This document shows, piece after piece, positions 1 through 7,068 of a DNA stretch of 8,070 nt. Position 1 is the first letter of the stretch, and every line of letters starts with the position of its first letter. This DNA is from JANQTF01 sp036835375 (GTDB lineage: Bacteria > Bacteroidota > Bacteroidia > J057). Both the position numbers and the translations under genes were made by a program. The notes beneath the pieces were generated by a model that did no database searches, was not told the origin of the DNA, and worked only from the letters and a program-made list of their open reading frames with translations. The DNA lies in NCBI GenBank assembly GCA_036835375.1, contig DAITMB010000173.1:1-8070 (forward strand), in the 5' to 3' direction.

Positions 1-59
1 AAGTAGGCCCGCAGCAACTCGAGCAGTTTGGGCGAAAGCAGGGTCTCACGATCCTCATC
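1..59 (-). pseudogene. Tyrosine recombinase/integrase remnant (runs off left edge)
   Basis: Read leftward from 59, one frame gives DEDRETLLSPKLLELLRAY. This resembles the stretch in tyrosine recombinases of Bacteroidota mobile elements that normally reads GKGxKDRxTLLSxxLLxxLRxY and precedes the catalytic HxxR box. The resemblance starts abruptly: codons before position 59 (for example MQCLSW) do not look like the rest of an integrase, so the N-terminal part is missing or decayed. Only about 19 codons are visible and the catalytic residues would lie beyond the left edge. The identification rests on one short motif, so another protein cannot be excluded. Confidence 0.4.
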
Positions 60-114
60 CCAACTCAAGCACTGCATACAAATCATCAAGCAAAACCAAA
101 ACGAGTTGCAATGG

Positions 115-149
115 AAAAATTGGAAACCAGGCTTGCCCTTGAATCCAAT
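115..149 (-). terminator. Probable intrinsic terminator of the outer-membrane barrel gene
   Basis: On the minus strand, about 40 bases after the stop codon of the barrel gene, ATTGGA (149-144) pairs perfectly with TCCAAT (124-119). An inner AGG/CCT can also pair, and a run of T follows the stem (complement of 115-119). Position and shape fit a rho-independent terminator. The stem is rather AT-rich and interrupted, so it may be weak. Confidence 0.45.
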
Positions 150-190
150 CTTTCCTCTCGCATTTTTTCTGGTTGAATTTTCACCAGCAG

Positions 191-2620
191 TTACCTGATC
201 CGCCGCGCCTCTTCCTCCGCCCCGGATTTGCCTTTCTTCACCCGGGCATTGCGGTCGCCGAGCTGAGCACTGAGGCTCACCCGAAGCAGCCTGCTTTCCC
301 AGCCGCCGCCTGCGTCGATCACCAAGCCCCCAAATTCGCTCACACCGCCCCATTGCATGCCCCAGAACATGTCGGACACAGACACCCTCGCGGTCAGGCG
401 CTCCTGAAAAAACGTCACTTTCGCCCCAGCGTCCACACTCCAAAACCTGCGGCTGAGGTAGGTGCCCCCCCAAATCCCAGGCGTGCTATAAAAGCCCGAA
501 ACTTCCACGGTCACATTGCTGCGGACCCGCCAACTCGATTGGCCATAGATGTTTCCGCTGAAGGCTTCGAGGTCAATGCCCTTTCCCGGAGCAAATTCTC
601 CTTCAAACCGGCTCCAGGATCCCGTGAAGCTGCCATACAGGTCCCAGCCCTTCACGGGCGACCATGGCGCACTGAAATTGAGGCTCAGGCCCTGCTGTAG
701 GGCGAGGTTTTCGGGACGGAGAAAACTGCGTCTGCCTTCTGTGGTGTCTGTGAGCTGAATTGTGACATTTCGCGTGGTGTTGAAAGAAAGGGAAGTGGAC
801 ACGGCGTAGTTGAATGTGTGAAAAAGTTGGAATTTATGGGTGAATTCCGGCAGCAAAAAGGGATTCCCACTGGAATAGCTCAACTCGTCGAGCTTGCTTT
901 GAAAGGGGTTCAGCTCCTGATAGGCTGGCCGATCAATGCGCCGGGCATAGGACCCTCCGAATTGGTGGCGCTGGCCCACAGACTTCGTAAGGCCCAGATT
1001 GGGAAAAAAGTTAAGGTAGCTGCGTACAAAGCGCGTGTGATCGGAAGCCGTTTCGCCCAATAGTTGCCCCAAGCCCCAGGTTTGCTCTGCCCGAAGTCCT
1101 GTCTGCACATCCCAGCCGTCTTTGCTGCCCTTCCAGGCGACATAGCCCGCAGCAATTTGCTCCGAATACAAAAAGCGGTTGGACAGATCGCCATTTCGCA
1201 CCAACTCAGTGCCCATTTGTTCAAAAAATCCAAAATCATTGTCCGTCTCCACAGAGGAAAACTTCAGGCCGTAGTCGAGGGTGCCGAAGGAAAGGGTGTT
1301 GGATAAATCTGTTTTCAGCGACCAAAGATCAATTTGTGCGGGTGCCACGATGCTGAAGAGCGAGCGGCTGAGTTCGGTCGTGCCATCTGGCCCGACATAG
1401 CGGTTGGGCTGCAGGCTCTCGCTGTCGCGGGCGTAGCGACCCAGGTCCAGGTCGGCGCTGAGGGAGAAGGCACTCCCTCTGCGAAAACTGTAATTGCCGT
1501 TGGCGCTGAGGTTGTTGCGCATAAAATCCTGGTTGCTACGGGCCAGCAGGGTAGATTGTAGCTGGCCAGTGCTCAGCTCAGAAATAGGTGTTTCGCTTTG
1601 GTTGGTGATTTGCCCTTGGGAAAGATTGCCATTGAGCGAAAAGCCAAATTGGTGGGCCGGATGGGTCGAAAAGTTGCCGGCCAGCCGCAGGTTCTGGTTG
1701 GTGTTTCGGGAGATGGTGGTAGCGAGTTGGTTGAGCGAAAGACCGGCTTGCTGGCGAAACAAGCGGATATAGCTCCATTCTTGTCCGTGCGTGAGAGAAT
1801 ATTGGCCGAACAGGGAACCATTGGAGGTCTTTTTGCCTGCATCGAGGGAGAAATTGTACTTGGGAAAACGGCCAACGGCCCAGCCCGTCGTGAGGGTGCT
1901 GCTGCGCCCCGGACGAATGCCTTTTTTCAGCACGATGTTGATGATGCCTCCTGCACCAGCCGCATCGTAGCGAGAGGAAGGCTGCGCAATGATTTCGATG
2001 GACTGAATCGCATCGGCGGGCAAGCTCCGCAGCCATTGGGCAAGCTCAGTCCCGGTCACCGGGCTGGGTCGCCCGTCGAGCCAGACGGCGACGCCAGGCT
2101 GGCCCATCAGGGAAAGGTTGTCATTGGGGTCCACCACCACGCCGGGCGCTTTGCGCAGCAAGGTCCACGCATCCGAACCGCTGGAGAGCAACGAACCCGC
2201 CACATTCAGCACCATTTTATCGGGCCTCACCTCCAGCAGCGGCTTTTTGGCTTCGATTTCTATCGCTTCCATGTCGATAGCTTCCACAATCAATTCTCCG
2301 AGCCGAACAGTATCTTTCCCCTGAATTGCAAGGGTGGGCGTGATTTTTGACAGGAACCCGGCCACATTGATTTCCAGGAAAAACGTCCCGCTGTCTGGCA
2401 TAGCTAGCAAAAAATCGCCCTCAGCACTTGTGAGCGTGGACAACATCAGCGCAGGCGCTGGCACGTCAGACGAAAAGACCAACACCGGACTGTAGGCACC
2501 CGGATCGCCGTCGGGGGTGCGCACAGTACCAGTCACTACTGCCTGGGCAAGCACTGTGAGGGAAGGAACTACGAGAAACAGAAAGAAAAAGAGAAGAGGG
2601 AACAGAATGCAGCGTTTCAT
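191..2620 (-). CDS. Outer-membrane beta-barrel protein, TonB-dependent-receptor-like (OMP_b-brl_3 type)
   Basis: This encodes an 809-residue outer-membrane protein. I chose the ATG at 2620 because it opens directly into a signal peptide (MKRC, then a long hydrophobic stretch ending VLAQA, about residues 1-27); an in-frame start 24 codons upstream would bury it. Residues about 28-120 look like a carboxypeptidase-regulatory-like (Ig-type) domain. Residues about 125-235 form a plug domain, with LLRKAPGV, VWLDGRPSP, a SIEII stretch, SSRYDAAGAGGIINI and then LKKG. The remaining ~570 residues are rich in alternating aromatic/polar strands expected of a large barrel, ending in a charged tail with the GAEEE motif usual for this family. 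I see no obvious TonB box. The ligand is unknown: family members are often annotated as TonB-dependent receptors but many lack a proven substrate. The gene diverges from a kinase/regulator pair, which may control it (inference). Confidence 0.93.
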   Translation of the reverse strand: MKRCILFPLLFFFLFLVVPSLTVLAQAVVTGTVRTPDGDPGAYSPVLVFSSDVPAPALMLSTLTSAEGDFLLAMPDSGTFFLEINVAGFLSKITPTLAIQGKDTVRLGELIVEAIDMEAIEIEAKKPLLEVRPDKMVLNVAGSLLSSGSDAWTLLRKAPGVVVDPNDNLSLMGQPGVAVWLDGRPSPVTGTELAQWLRSLPADAIQSIEIIAQPSSRYDAAGAGGIINIVLKKGIRPGRSSTLTTGWAVGRFPKYNFSLDAGKKTSNGSLFGQYSLTHGQEWSYIRLFRQQAGLSLNQLATTISRNTNQNLRLAGNFSTHPAHQFGFSLNGNLSQGQITNQSETPISELSTGQLQSTLLARSNQDFMRNNLSANGNYSFRRGSAFSLSADLDLGRYARDSESLQPNRYVGPDGTTELSRSLFSIVAPAQIDLWSLKTDLSNTLSFGTLDYGLKFSSVETDNDFGFFEQMGTELVRNGDLSNRFLYSEQIAAGYVAWKGSKDGWDVQTGLRAEQTWGLGQLLGETASDHTRFVRSYLNFFPNLGLTKSVGQRHQFGGSYARRIDRPAYQELNPFQSKLDELSYSSGNPFLLPEFTHKFQLFHTFNYAVSTSLSFNTTRNVTIQLTDTTEGRRSFLRPENLALQQGLSLNFSAPWSPVKGWDLYGSFTGSWSRFEGEFAPGKGIDLEAFSGNIYGQSSWRVRSNVTVEVSGFYSTPGIWGGTYLSRRFWSVDAGAKVTFFQERLTARVSVSDMFWGMQWGGVSEFGGLVIDAGGGWESRLLRVSLSAQLGDRNARVKKGKSGAEEEARRIR

Positions 2621-2676
2621 AACAAATGATTTTCTACAAACTTCTGCCGGGCAATTTGCTTCTGTCTTATACAGAC

Positions 2677-2745
2677 CGCCCAACGACCACATGGCTCGGC
2701 GAGGGGAAGGCGTTGCCCTTCATCGTGGCTAATGGCCGTTGGTCG
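2677..2745. promoter_or_regulatory. Imperfect inverted repeat in the divergent intergenic region (candidate operator)
   Basis: CGCCCAACGACC (2677-2688) matches the reverse complement of GGCCGTTGGTCG (2734-2745) at 10 of 12 positions, sharing the core CCAACG/CGTTGG, with 45 bases between the arms. It lies in the 168-bp gap between the divergent barrel gene and the LytS-type kinase gene. GCCGTTGGT in the right arm also fits the loose LytTR half-site pattern (GTT flanked by A/C and A/G positions) except at its first base. A binding site for the neighbouring LytTR regulator is inference; half-sites of that family are usually direct rather than inverted repeats. Confidence 0.33.
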
Positions 2746-2788
2746 AAAACCTGCTGGATGTGCACCTCATTTGCGGCTACCTTCGTGC

Positions 2789-3856
2789 ATGGAATTTATC
2801 CTCCCCCATTGGATCAGTCAACGCGTTGGCCCTTTTCGACTCGGCGAATGGCTGGCCCTACTGTTGTTTTATGTCCTGAGCGCCACCGCCTACTACCTGA
2901 CCATTTACCTCAGCACCTCCGGCCAATCTGACTTCTTGCGGCAGTCTGCCCTCGATTATTCGCTCAAGCTGATATTGACAGGCTTTTTCTGGTGGCTGGT
3001 GTTTGTCAAAATGCGTCACTTGTCGCTTTTCATGCGACTCGGTGCCCACGTCGTAGGTGCTCCGGCTTTTGCCCTGATCTGGCAAGCGACCTATTATGCC
3101 GTTTGTGAATGGCTGAACCTGAGCCACCTGCAAGGCACAGGACAAACCTGGGACATTTACATTCCCATTCTATTTTACATTTTGCAGTTTGGGATTTTTC
3201 ACGTGTACGAAAGCTACCACACCATTACCGAACAGCAGCGCCGGGAGGCTGCCTTGCGCGAATCGGCCTTGAAAAGCGAGCTGGCTGCGTTGCGATCCCA
3301 ATTGAATCCCCACTTTTTGTACAACGCATTCAACGCCATCAATGCTTCCTTGCCACCCGCGGAAGAGCGCTCCCGCGAATTGATTGCCGAGCTAAGCGAC
3401 ATGTTTCGCTACGTGCTCTCGGCCATGCGGCGCGACCTTGTGCCGGTGAAAGAGGAGATGGCATTTGTGAAAAAATACCTCCACCTCGAGCAGGCCCGCT
3501 TCGACGACCGACTCCAGTTTGATCTCGACATAGATCCCGCCGCAGAGAAGCTGCTGGTGCCACCACTGCTCATTCAGCCATTGGTAGAAAATGCAGTAAA
3601 ACACGGCATTGGCCCCAAAATGGAAGGAGGAAGCGTGCAGGTCCGCATCCGCGTGGAAGGACAGCACATTGGCGTTCAAGTGGCAGATACTGGCGTAGGA
3701 TTTCGCGGAGAACCTTCCGGCCCAACAGGAGAGGGCGTGGGCTTGGACAACACCCGACTGCGCTTGCTCAAAATGTATGGGGAAACCCTTTCCATACTCG
3801 AAAACAGCCCAACGGGTACCCTCGTAGCGTTCTCTATTCCGATCAACGTAACATGA
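2789..3856 (+). CDS. Sensor histidine kinase, LytS/YpdA-type (His_kinase + HATPase_c)
   Basis: This is a 355-residue membrane histidine kinase that should phosphorylate the regulator encoded just downstream. I prefer the ATG at 2789; an in-frame ATG at 2732 would add 19 polar residues unlike a usual start. About four membrane helices are visible (roughly residues 22-41, 60-76, 87-106, 123-140), then a charged coiled-coil-like linker (about 142-171). The phospho-acceptor region reads LRSQLNPHFLYNAFNAI, with His at about 175. The ATPase domain has an N box (PLVENAVKHG, about 264-273), a G1 box (DTGVGF, about 300-305) and GEGVGLDNTRLRL (about 314-326). No periplasmic sensory domain is evident, so the signal is unknown and probably sensed in the membrane. 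The stop codon overlaps the next start (ATGA), which implies translational coupling. Confidence 0.93.
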   Translation: MEFILPHWISQRVGPFRLGEWLALLLFYVLSATAYYLTIYLSTSGQSDFLRQSALDYSLKLILTGFFWWLVFVKMRHLSLFMRLGAHVVGAPAFALIWQATYYAVCEWLNLSHLQGTGQTWDIYIPILFYILQFGIFHVYESYHTITEQQRREAALRESALKSELAALRSQLNPHFLYNAFNAINASLPPAEERSRELIAELSDMFRYVLSAMRRDLVPVKEEMAFVKKYLHLEQARFDDRLQFDLDIDPAAEKLLVPPLLIQPLVENAVKHGIGPKMEGGSVQVRIRVEGQHIGVQVADTGVGFRGEPSGPTGEGVGLDNTRLRLLKMYGETLSILENSPTGTLVAFSIPINVT

Positions 3857-4587
3857 AAAAAGTCATCCTCGTGGACGATGAGGCCCCTGCCCGGCAGTTG
3901 CTCCGGGAGTACCTCAGCTTGTTTCCAGAGCTTATTTTGCTAGGCGAATACAACAACGGCGTGGACGCGGTGCAGGGCATCAATGACTTTCGGCCCGACT
4001 TACTGTTTCTCGATATTCAAATGCCGGGGCTTTCTGGCTTCGATGTGCTGACTCACCTGGAGGAAATGCCCAGGGTGGTGTTCACCACGGCTTTTGACCA
4101 GTATGCCCTCAAAGCATTTGAGGTCCACGCTGTGGATTATCTGCTGAAGCCTTACACCCGCGAGCGCTTCCGGGTGGCGGTGCAAAAGGCCCTCGACACG
4201 GCCACCCAGTGGCAAAAGCCCCTCAACCAGCTCACCGAGTCAAACCTCGTGCAGCACAGTCCTTTTCCCGAAAAAATCTTTGTGTCGCAGGGGACCAAGC
4301 TCGTGGCGCTCCAAGTAGGCGAGATTCGCTACATTCAAGCCAGCGGCGACTATTCCCTCCTCGTGACGCCCGGCGGTGAATACCTCAGCACTTTTGGTAT
4401 CGGCGAATTAGAGCAGCGGCTACCACCCTCCATATTTCAGCGGGTGCACCGCTCCTCTATTGTCAACCTCAACGCCATCCGCGAAATCCAGCGGCACCCC
4501 CACAGCATGGACCTGCTGATGACCGACGGAAAAGTGCTCCGTGCAGGGCGCTCCTACCTCGATAAACTGAAGGGGATGATGTTTTGA
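3853..4587 (+). CDS. LytTR-family response regulator
   Basis: This 244-residue cytoplasmic protein is the partner of the preceding kinase. The receiver domain (about 1-120) has the acidic pair Asp8-Asp9, the phospho-acceptor Asp54 in LFLDIQMPG, Thr78/Thr79 in VFTTAF and Lys99 in YLLKPY, so all canonical receiver residues are present. A linker leads to a LytTR DNA-binding domain (about 141-240) recognisable by IRYIQASGDYS and VHRSSIVNLNAI. This domain binds DNA through beta-strands rather than a helix-turn-helix. The start overlaps the kinase stop as ATGA. Length and architecture are typical. Its target is not shown by sequence; the divergent barrel gene is the obvious candidate, with autoregulation also possible. 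Confidence 0.96.
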   Translation: MKKVILVDDEAPARQLLREYLSLFPELILLGEYNNGVDAVQGINDFRPDLLFLDIQMPGLSGFDVLTHLEEMPRVVFTTAFDQYALKAFEVHAVDYLLKPYTRERFRVAVQKALDTATQWQKPLNQLTESNLVQHSPFPEKIFVSQGTKLVALQVGEIRYIQASGDYSLLVTPGGEYLSTFGIGELEQRLPPSIFQRVHRSSIVNLNAIREIQRHPHSMDLLMTDGKVLRAGRSYLDKLKGMMF

Positions 4588-4626
4588 GGGGGTACCACAG
4601 AGGTAAAGCAAGGATTGTTACAGGTG

Positions 4627-5218
4627 TTACTTTCTCAGTTGCGAAAAACTTGCTTGAAAATCCAAAAAACAGAGGAAAGTCTTGTGATTGAGCAGTTTAT
4701 GCCTGAGCAGATCGAGTCTTTTTCTGAACACACACTTGCCTTTACGACCATGATTTTCGATGGGAATCGTTTTTCCCTTGTGATATCCAGTCGGCTACAA
4801 GGGCTGCCCAGGCGAAGGCCAAGCCAAGGAGGCGAACGAGGCCTTCATTCCGCTGATAGTCAACTAGGTGCGTATCTTCAAAATGGAACCCTCTGCCCTT
4901 GAGGGCGCTGAAGAGAACTTCGATGTCCCAGCGTTTGGCGTAGGAGTACCTGCCCAGCTCAATGGGCAGGTTGCTGACCAGAATCAGGTAATCTCCGCTG
5001 GAGAGTCGCTGCCCGCCGACAAATACCCACACGCCATGGAGACTGCGGGACCTGTGCAGATTTTTCCAAGTACGAGCACCCAAGAGGTGCTGAGCCTGTT
5101 GCGCCTTTCCTTGTTTGGGTTCAGAGTACTGGTTGGCACGAATACGAATAATGTAATGAATACGGTGCTCATCCAGCCAGTTGAGCCACTTAGCTCCGAT
5201 GAACTCTCGATCAGCCAC
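4627..5218 (-). pseudogene. IS4-family (YREK-type) transposase remnant, N-terminally truncated and frameshifted
   Basis: Reading leftward from 5218, the frame opens with VADREFIGAKW, the conserved block holding the second catalytic Asp of IS4-family DDE transposases. Further on, RYSYAKRWDIEVLFSALKGR contains the full YREK signature with exact spacing (Tyr, 2, Arg, 3, Glu, 6, Lys), including the catalytic Glu. The uninterrupted frame ends at 4742 after an atypical tail (NDSHRKSWS). The family's expected end appears in the +1 frame: KTIPIENHGRKGKCVFRK, then RLDLLRHKLLN, running to a TAA at 4627-4629. The switch lies at the run GGGAAAAA (complement of 4770-4777), and removing one base there joins the frames. 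The region with the first catalytic Asp is absent, so no active enzyme can be made. Terminal inverted repeats and target duplications were not found. This is a dead insertion sequence between the regulator and sulfatase genes. Confidence 0.9.
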
Positions 5219-5451
5219 CCAGCACGATGCTGCACAAGCACTTCAGGCGACTCAAATGCAGATCAAAAAACGAATATTTGTCCAGTAACGATTTCCTTGT
5301 ATCTTCTGTCGGTGGGTGGAATCAGAGATTATTTGTCGGTGTTGTTACCTCCAATGAACACCTTTCTTCCAGCCTACCCTTTTTTGTCCGGTACTTAGCT
5401 ATATTTTTCAAGCCCGATCCTGTTTGGGCTGTCTCCAAAAATGGTTTGTGT
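5219..5451. other. Spacer upstream of the sulfatase; may hold more decayed transposase
   Basis: No intact gene is supported here. On the minus strand, the frame just upstream of the transposase block is closed by TGA at 5245-5243. Another frame reads TEDTRKSLLDKYSFF (roughly 5311-5267) and later LKCLCSIVL, reaching 5221 just before VADREF. This loosely resembles the TxxRKxLLxKF...(L)ADREF stretch of IS4 transposases, and removing one base from the GGG at 5220-5218 would join it to VADREF. The sulfatase promoter should also lie in this spacer. The best candidate is TTTG at 5383-5386 with TATATTTT at 5400-5407, whose 13-base spacing is short for a Bacteroidota promoter, so I do not call it. Confidence 0.3.
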
Positions 5452-6897
5452 ATGTACCGAATCCCGCTCATTCTTCTCTTTATCCTGCTTGCTGCTTGCA
5501 CATCCGTCCCAAAGGAGGAAACAGGTCCCCCCAATCTCATTCTCATCATCGCCGATGACATGGCTTGGGACGACAGTGGCGCTTATGGTCATCCTACCAT
5601 CCGAACACCGCATCTTGATGGGCTGGCCAAGGCGGGGATGCGGTTTGACGCGGCTTTTCTCACAACGAGCTCTTGCAGCCCTAGCCGGTCCAGCATCATC
5701 ACGGGCCGCTACCCTCATCAGACTGGTGCAGAGCAACTGCACTGGCCCCTGCCCGTGGAGCAGGTCACATTTGTGGAAAAGCTGAAAGAGGCGGGCTATT
5801 GGACGGCGCAGGCAGGAAAATGGCATCTCGGTGATGCAGTCAAAGATCGCTTTCATGTCGTCAATGGGGAGGGCTTGGGATTGTCGTCCCTACCCACGGA
5901 CGATGGCAGCGGCTGTCACTTGTGGGTACCTACTCTGCAAAATCGGCCTCAAAACCAGCCCTTTTTTCTATGGCTGGCTTCATACGACCCGCACCGGGTG
6001 TACCAAGCCCATACCATTCCCGATCCACACGTGGCAGAAGATGCCATCATTCCGCCCTATATACCCGATGCTCCGGCCGTACGGGAAGATTTTGCGCTGT
6101 ATTATGACGAGATCTCCCGCATGGACAGCTATATCGGGCAAGTGCTGAAGGAGCTAGAGCGGCAAGGCGTGGCTGACAATACACTCGTGTTGTTCATGAG
6201 CGACAATGGTCGCCCTTTCCCCCGCGACAAAACCACCCTCTACGATAGCGGCATCAAAACGCCCATGATCGTGCGGTGGCCTGCTTTGGTGAAAGCCGGA
6301 TCAGTAAGCGAATCGCTCGTGAGCGCGGTGGACATTGCTCCGACTTTTCTGCACTTGGCAGGCTTGGATCCACTGCCCACTTTCGCTGGAAAAGATTTTT
6401 CACCCATTCTCAGAAATCCTTCTGCACAAACTCGCGATTTGATCATCGCAGAAGACCATTGGCATGATCACGACGACTTTGGTCGGGCAGTTCGGAGCTC
6501 TCACTTCAAGTATATCCACAACGGTTACCCCGAATTGCCCAATACGCCGCCCGCTGATGCACTGAAAAGCCTGACTTATGCAGAAATGCAACGGCAACGC
6601 AATGCAGGCACCCTCAGCATGAATCAGTTACACATATTTGCTCAGCCCCGTCCTCACGAAGAACTGTACGACTTGCACGTCGATCCACATGAACTGAACA
6701 ACCTCGCTGAGGATCCTACTCAGGCAGAAACCCTCCAGTTCCTACGCAACTACCTGCTCCAATGGCAGGCCGAAACAGGCGATGCGATGCCCCAGGAGCG
6801 CACCCCAGATGAGTTTGACCGTGAAACGGGTGATCCCCTACCCCATCATCAGATGCCCCGTATCCCGAAAAAGGGACAGGCCGTGGGGAGGGAGTAG
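5452..6897 (+). CDS. Sulfatase lipoprotein, formylglycine-dependent (heparan N-sulfatase-like)
   Basis: This 481-residue enzyme hydrolyses sulfate esters or N-sulfates, probably on a sulfated glycan, outside the cytoplasm. I chose the ATG at 5452 because it opens into a lipoprotein signal peptide with lipobox LAAC (Cys16); an in-frame ATG at 5227 would add 75 residues without family resemblance and destroy the signal. The active site is complete: Asp35-Asp36 in LIIADDM for the metal, Cys75 in CSPSR (the CxPxR site converted to formylglycine), GKWHLG at 122-127, DPHR at 179-182, MSDNG at 249-253 and Lys269. The TTSSCSPSRSSIITGRYPHQ region and a C-terminal part with RAVRSSHFKYI and LYDLHVDPHELNNLA resemble N-sulfoglucosamine sulfohydrolase-type sulfatases (S1 family), but the substrate cannot be fixed from sequence. 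Length fits the family. It needs a maturation enzyme, and a SUMF1-like gene begins at 7985. Confidence 0.95.
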   Translation: MYRIPLILLFILLAACTSVPKEETGPPNLILIIADDMAWDDSGAYGHPTIRTPHLDGLAKAGMRFDAAFLTTSSCSPSRSSIITGRYPHQTGAEQLHWPLPVEQVTFVEKLKEAGYWTAQAGKWHLGDAVKDRFHVVNGEGLGLSSLPTDDGSGCHLWVPTLQNRPQNQPFFLWLASYDPHRVYQAHTIPDPHVAEDAIIPPYIPDAPAVREDFALYYDEISRMDSYIGQVLKELERQGVADNTLVLFMSDNGRPFPRDKTTLYDSGIKTPMIVRWPALVKAGSVSESLVSAVDIAPTFLHLAGLDPLPTFAGKDFSPILRNPSAQTRDLIIAEDHWHDHDDFGRAVRSSHFKYIHNGYPELPNTPPADALKSLTYAEMQRQRNAGTLSMNQLHIFAQPRPHEELYDLHVDPHELNNLAEDPTQAETLQFLRNYLLQWQAETGDAMPQERTPDEFDRETGDPLPHHQMPRIPKKGQAVGRE

Positions 6898-6916
6898 GGG
6901 GAAATCGTTCTCTGGA

Positions 6917-6996
6917 GCTCTTTCAGCAAAGTGAATCGCAACAATGAAGCACAACAGGCTAGGCTCCTGACTGTTCACGAAGTGGGTTGAAAGAGC
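6917..6996. repeat. Nested inverted repeats downstream of the sulfatase gene
   Basis: A perfect 9-base inverted repeat, GCTCTTTCA (6917-6925) and TGAAAGAGC (6988-6996), encloses a second pair, GTGAA/TTCAC (6931-6935, 6974-6978), and an inner CAGG/CCTG (6955-6958, 6966-6969); AACAG/CTGTT (6953-6957, 6971-6975) is an alternative inner stem. The element begins 20 bases after the sulfatase stop and could fold in the mRNA 3' end. It is not a textbook terminator: the outer stem is not immediately followed by a T run (eight T at 7021-7028 lie 24 bases away). The function is unknown and chance is possible. Confidence 0.35.
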
Positions 6997-7017
6997 GGAG
7001 TAACATGTTTGGGATTA

Positions 7018-7046
7018 TTGTTTTTTTTGTGGAAGAATTAACTTTG
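7018..7046 (+). promoter_or_regulatory. Bacteroidota-type promoter for the small gene and vapBC cluster
   Basis: TAACTTTG at 7039-7046 is a perfect match to the Bacteroidota -7 element TAnnTTTG. A TTG at 7018-7020 lies 18 bases upstream, close to the usual distance for the -33 element. Transcription would start near 7050, giving a leader of about 20 bases before the ATG at 7069. No second such element is seen between the three genes, so one transcript through 7949 is likely. The motif is short and the call rests on match and position only. Confidence 0.5.
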
Positions 7047-7068
7047 ATTTCCGCCATTTTGATAGCTC

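Noticed and set aside
1598..2350. A 250-codon open frame on the plus strand (and a 175-codon one at 173-700)
   Set aside because: Both lie antisense to the barrel gene, whose signal peptide, plug and barrel are unmistakable; their translations show no domain and look like by-products of its codon use.
2732..2788. Upstream ATG start for the histidine kinase
   Set aside because: It adds 19 polar residues with no family resemblance and no better translation signal; the ATG at 2789 gives a usual start just before the first membrane helix.
4770..4777. Programmed ribosomal frameshift in the transposase (slippery-looking GAAAAAC)
   Set aside because: The needed shift is +1, the heptamer is not a proper X XXY YYZ in the reading frame, and the gene is truncated anyway.
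4868..5398. A 176-codon plus-strand open frame
   Set aside because: It is antisense to the transposase remnant, which carries the ADREF and YREK motifs; this translation has no recognisable content.
5383..5407. TTTG...TATATTTT as the sulfatase promoter
   Set aside because: The spacing is 13 bases rather than about 17-21 and the last base of TAnnTTTG is wrong.
5227..5451. Upstream ATG start for the sulfatase
   Set aside because: The extra 75 residues overlap the region next to the transposase remnant and would put the lipoprotein signal peptide inside the protein.
6917..6996. Integron attC-like recombination site
   Set aside because: The arms lack the RYYYAAC/GTTRRRY core sites, so the structure is reported only as nested inverted repeats.
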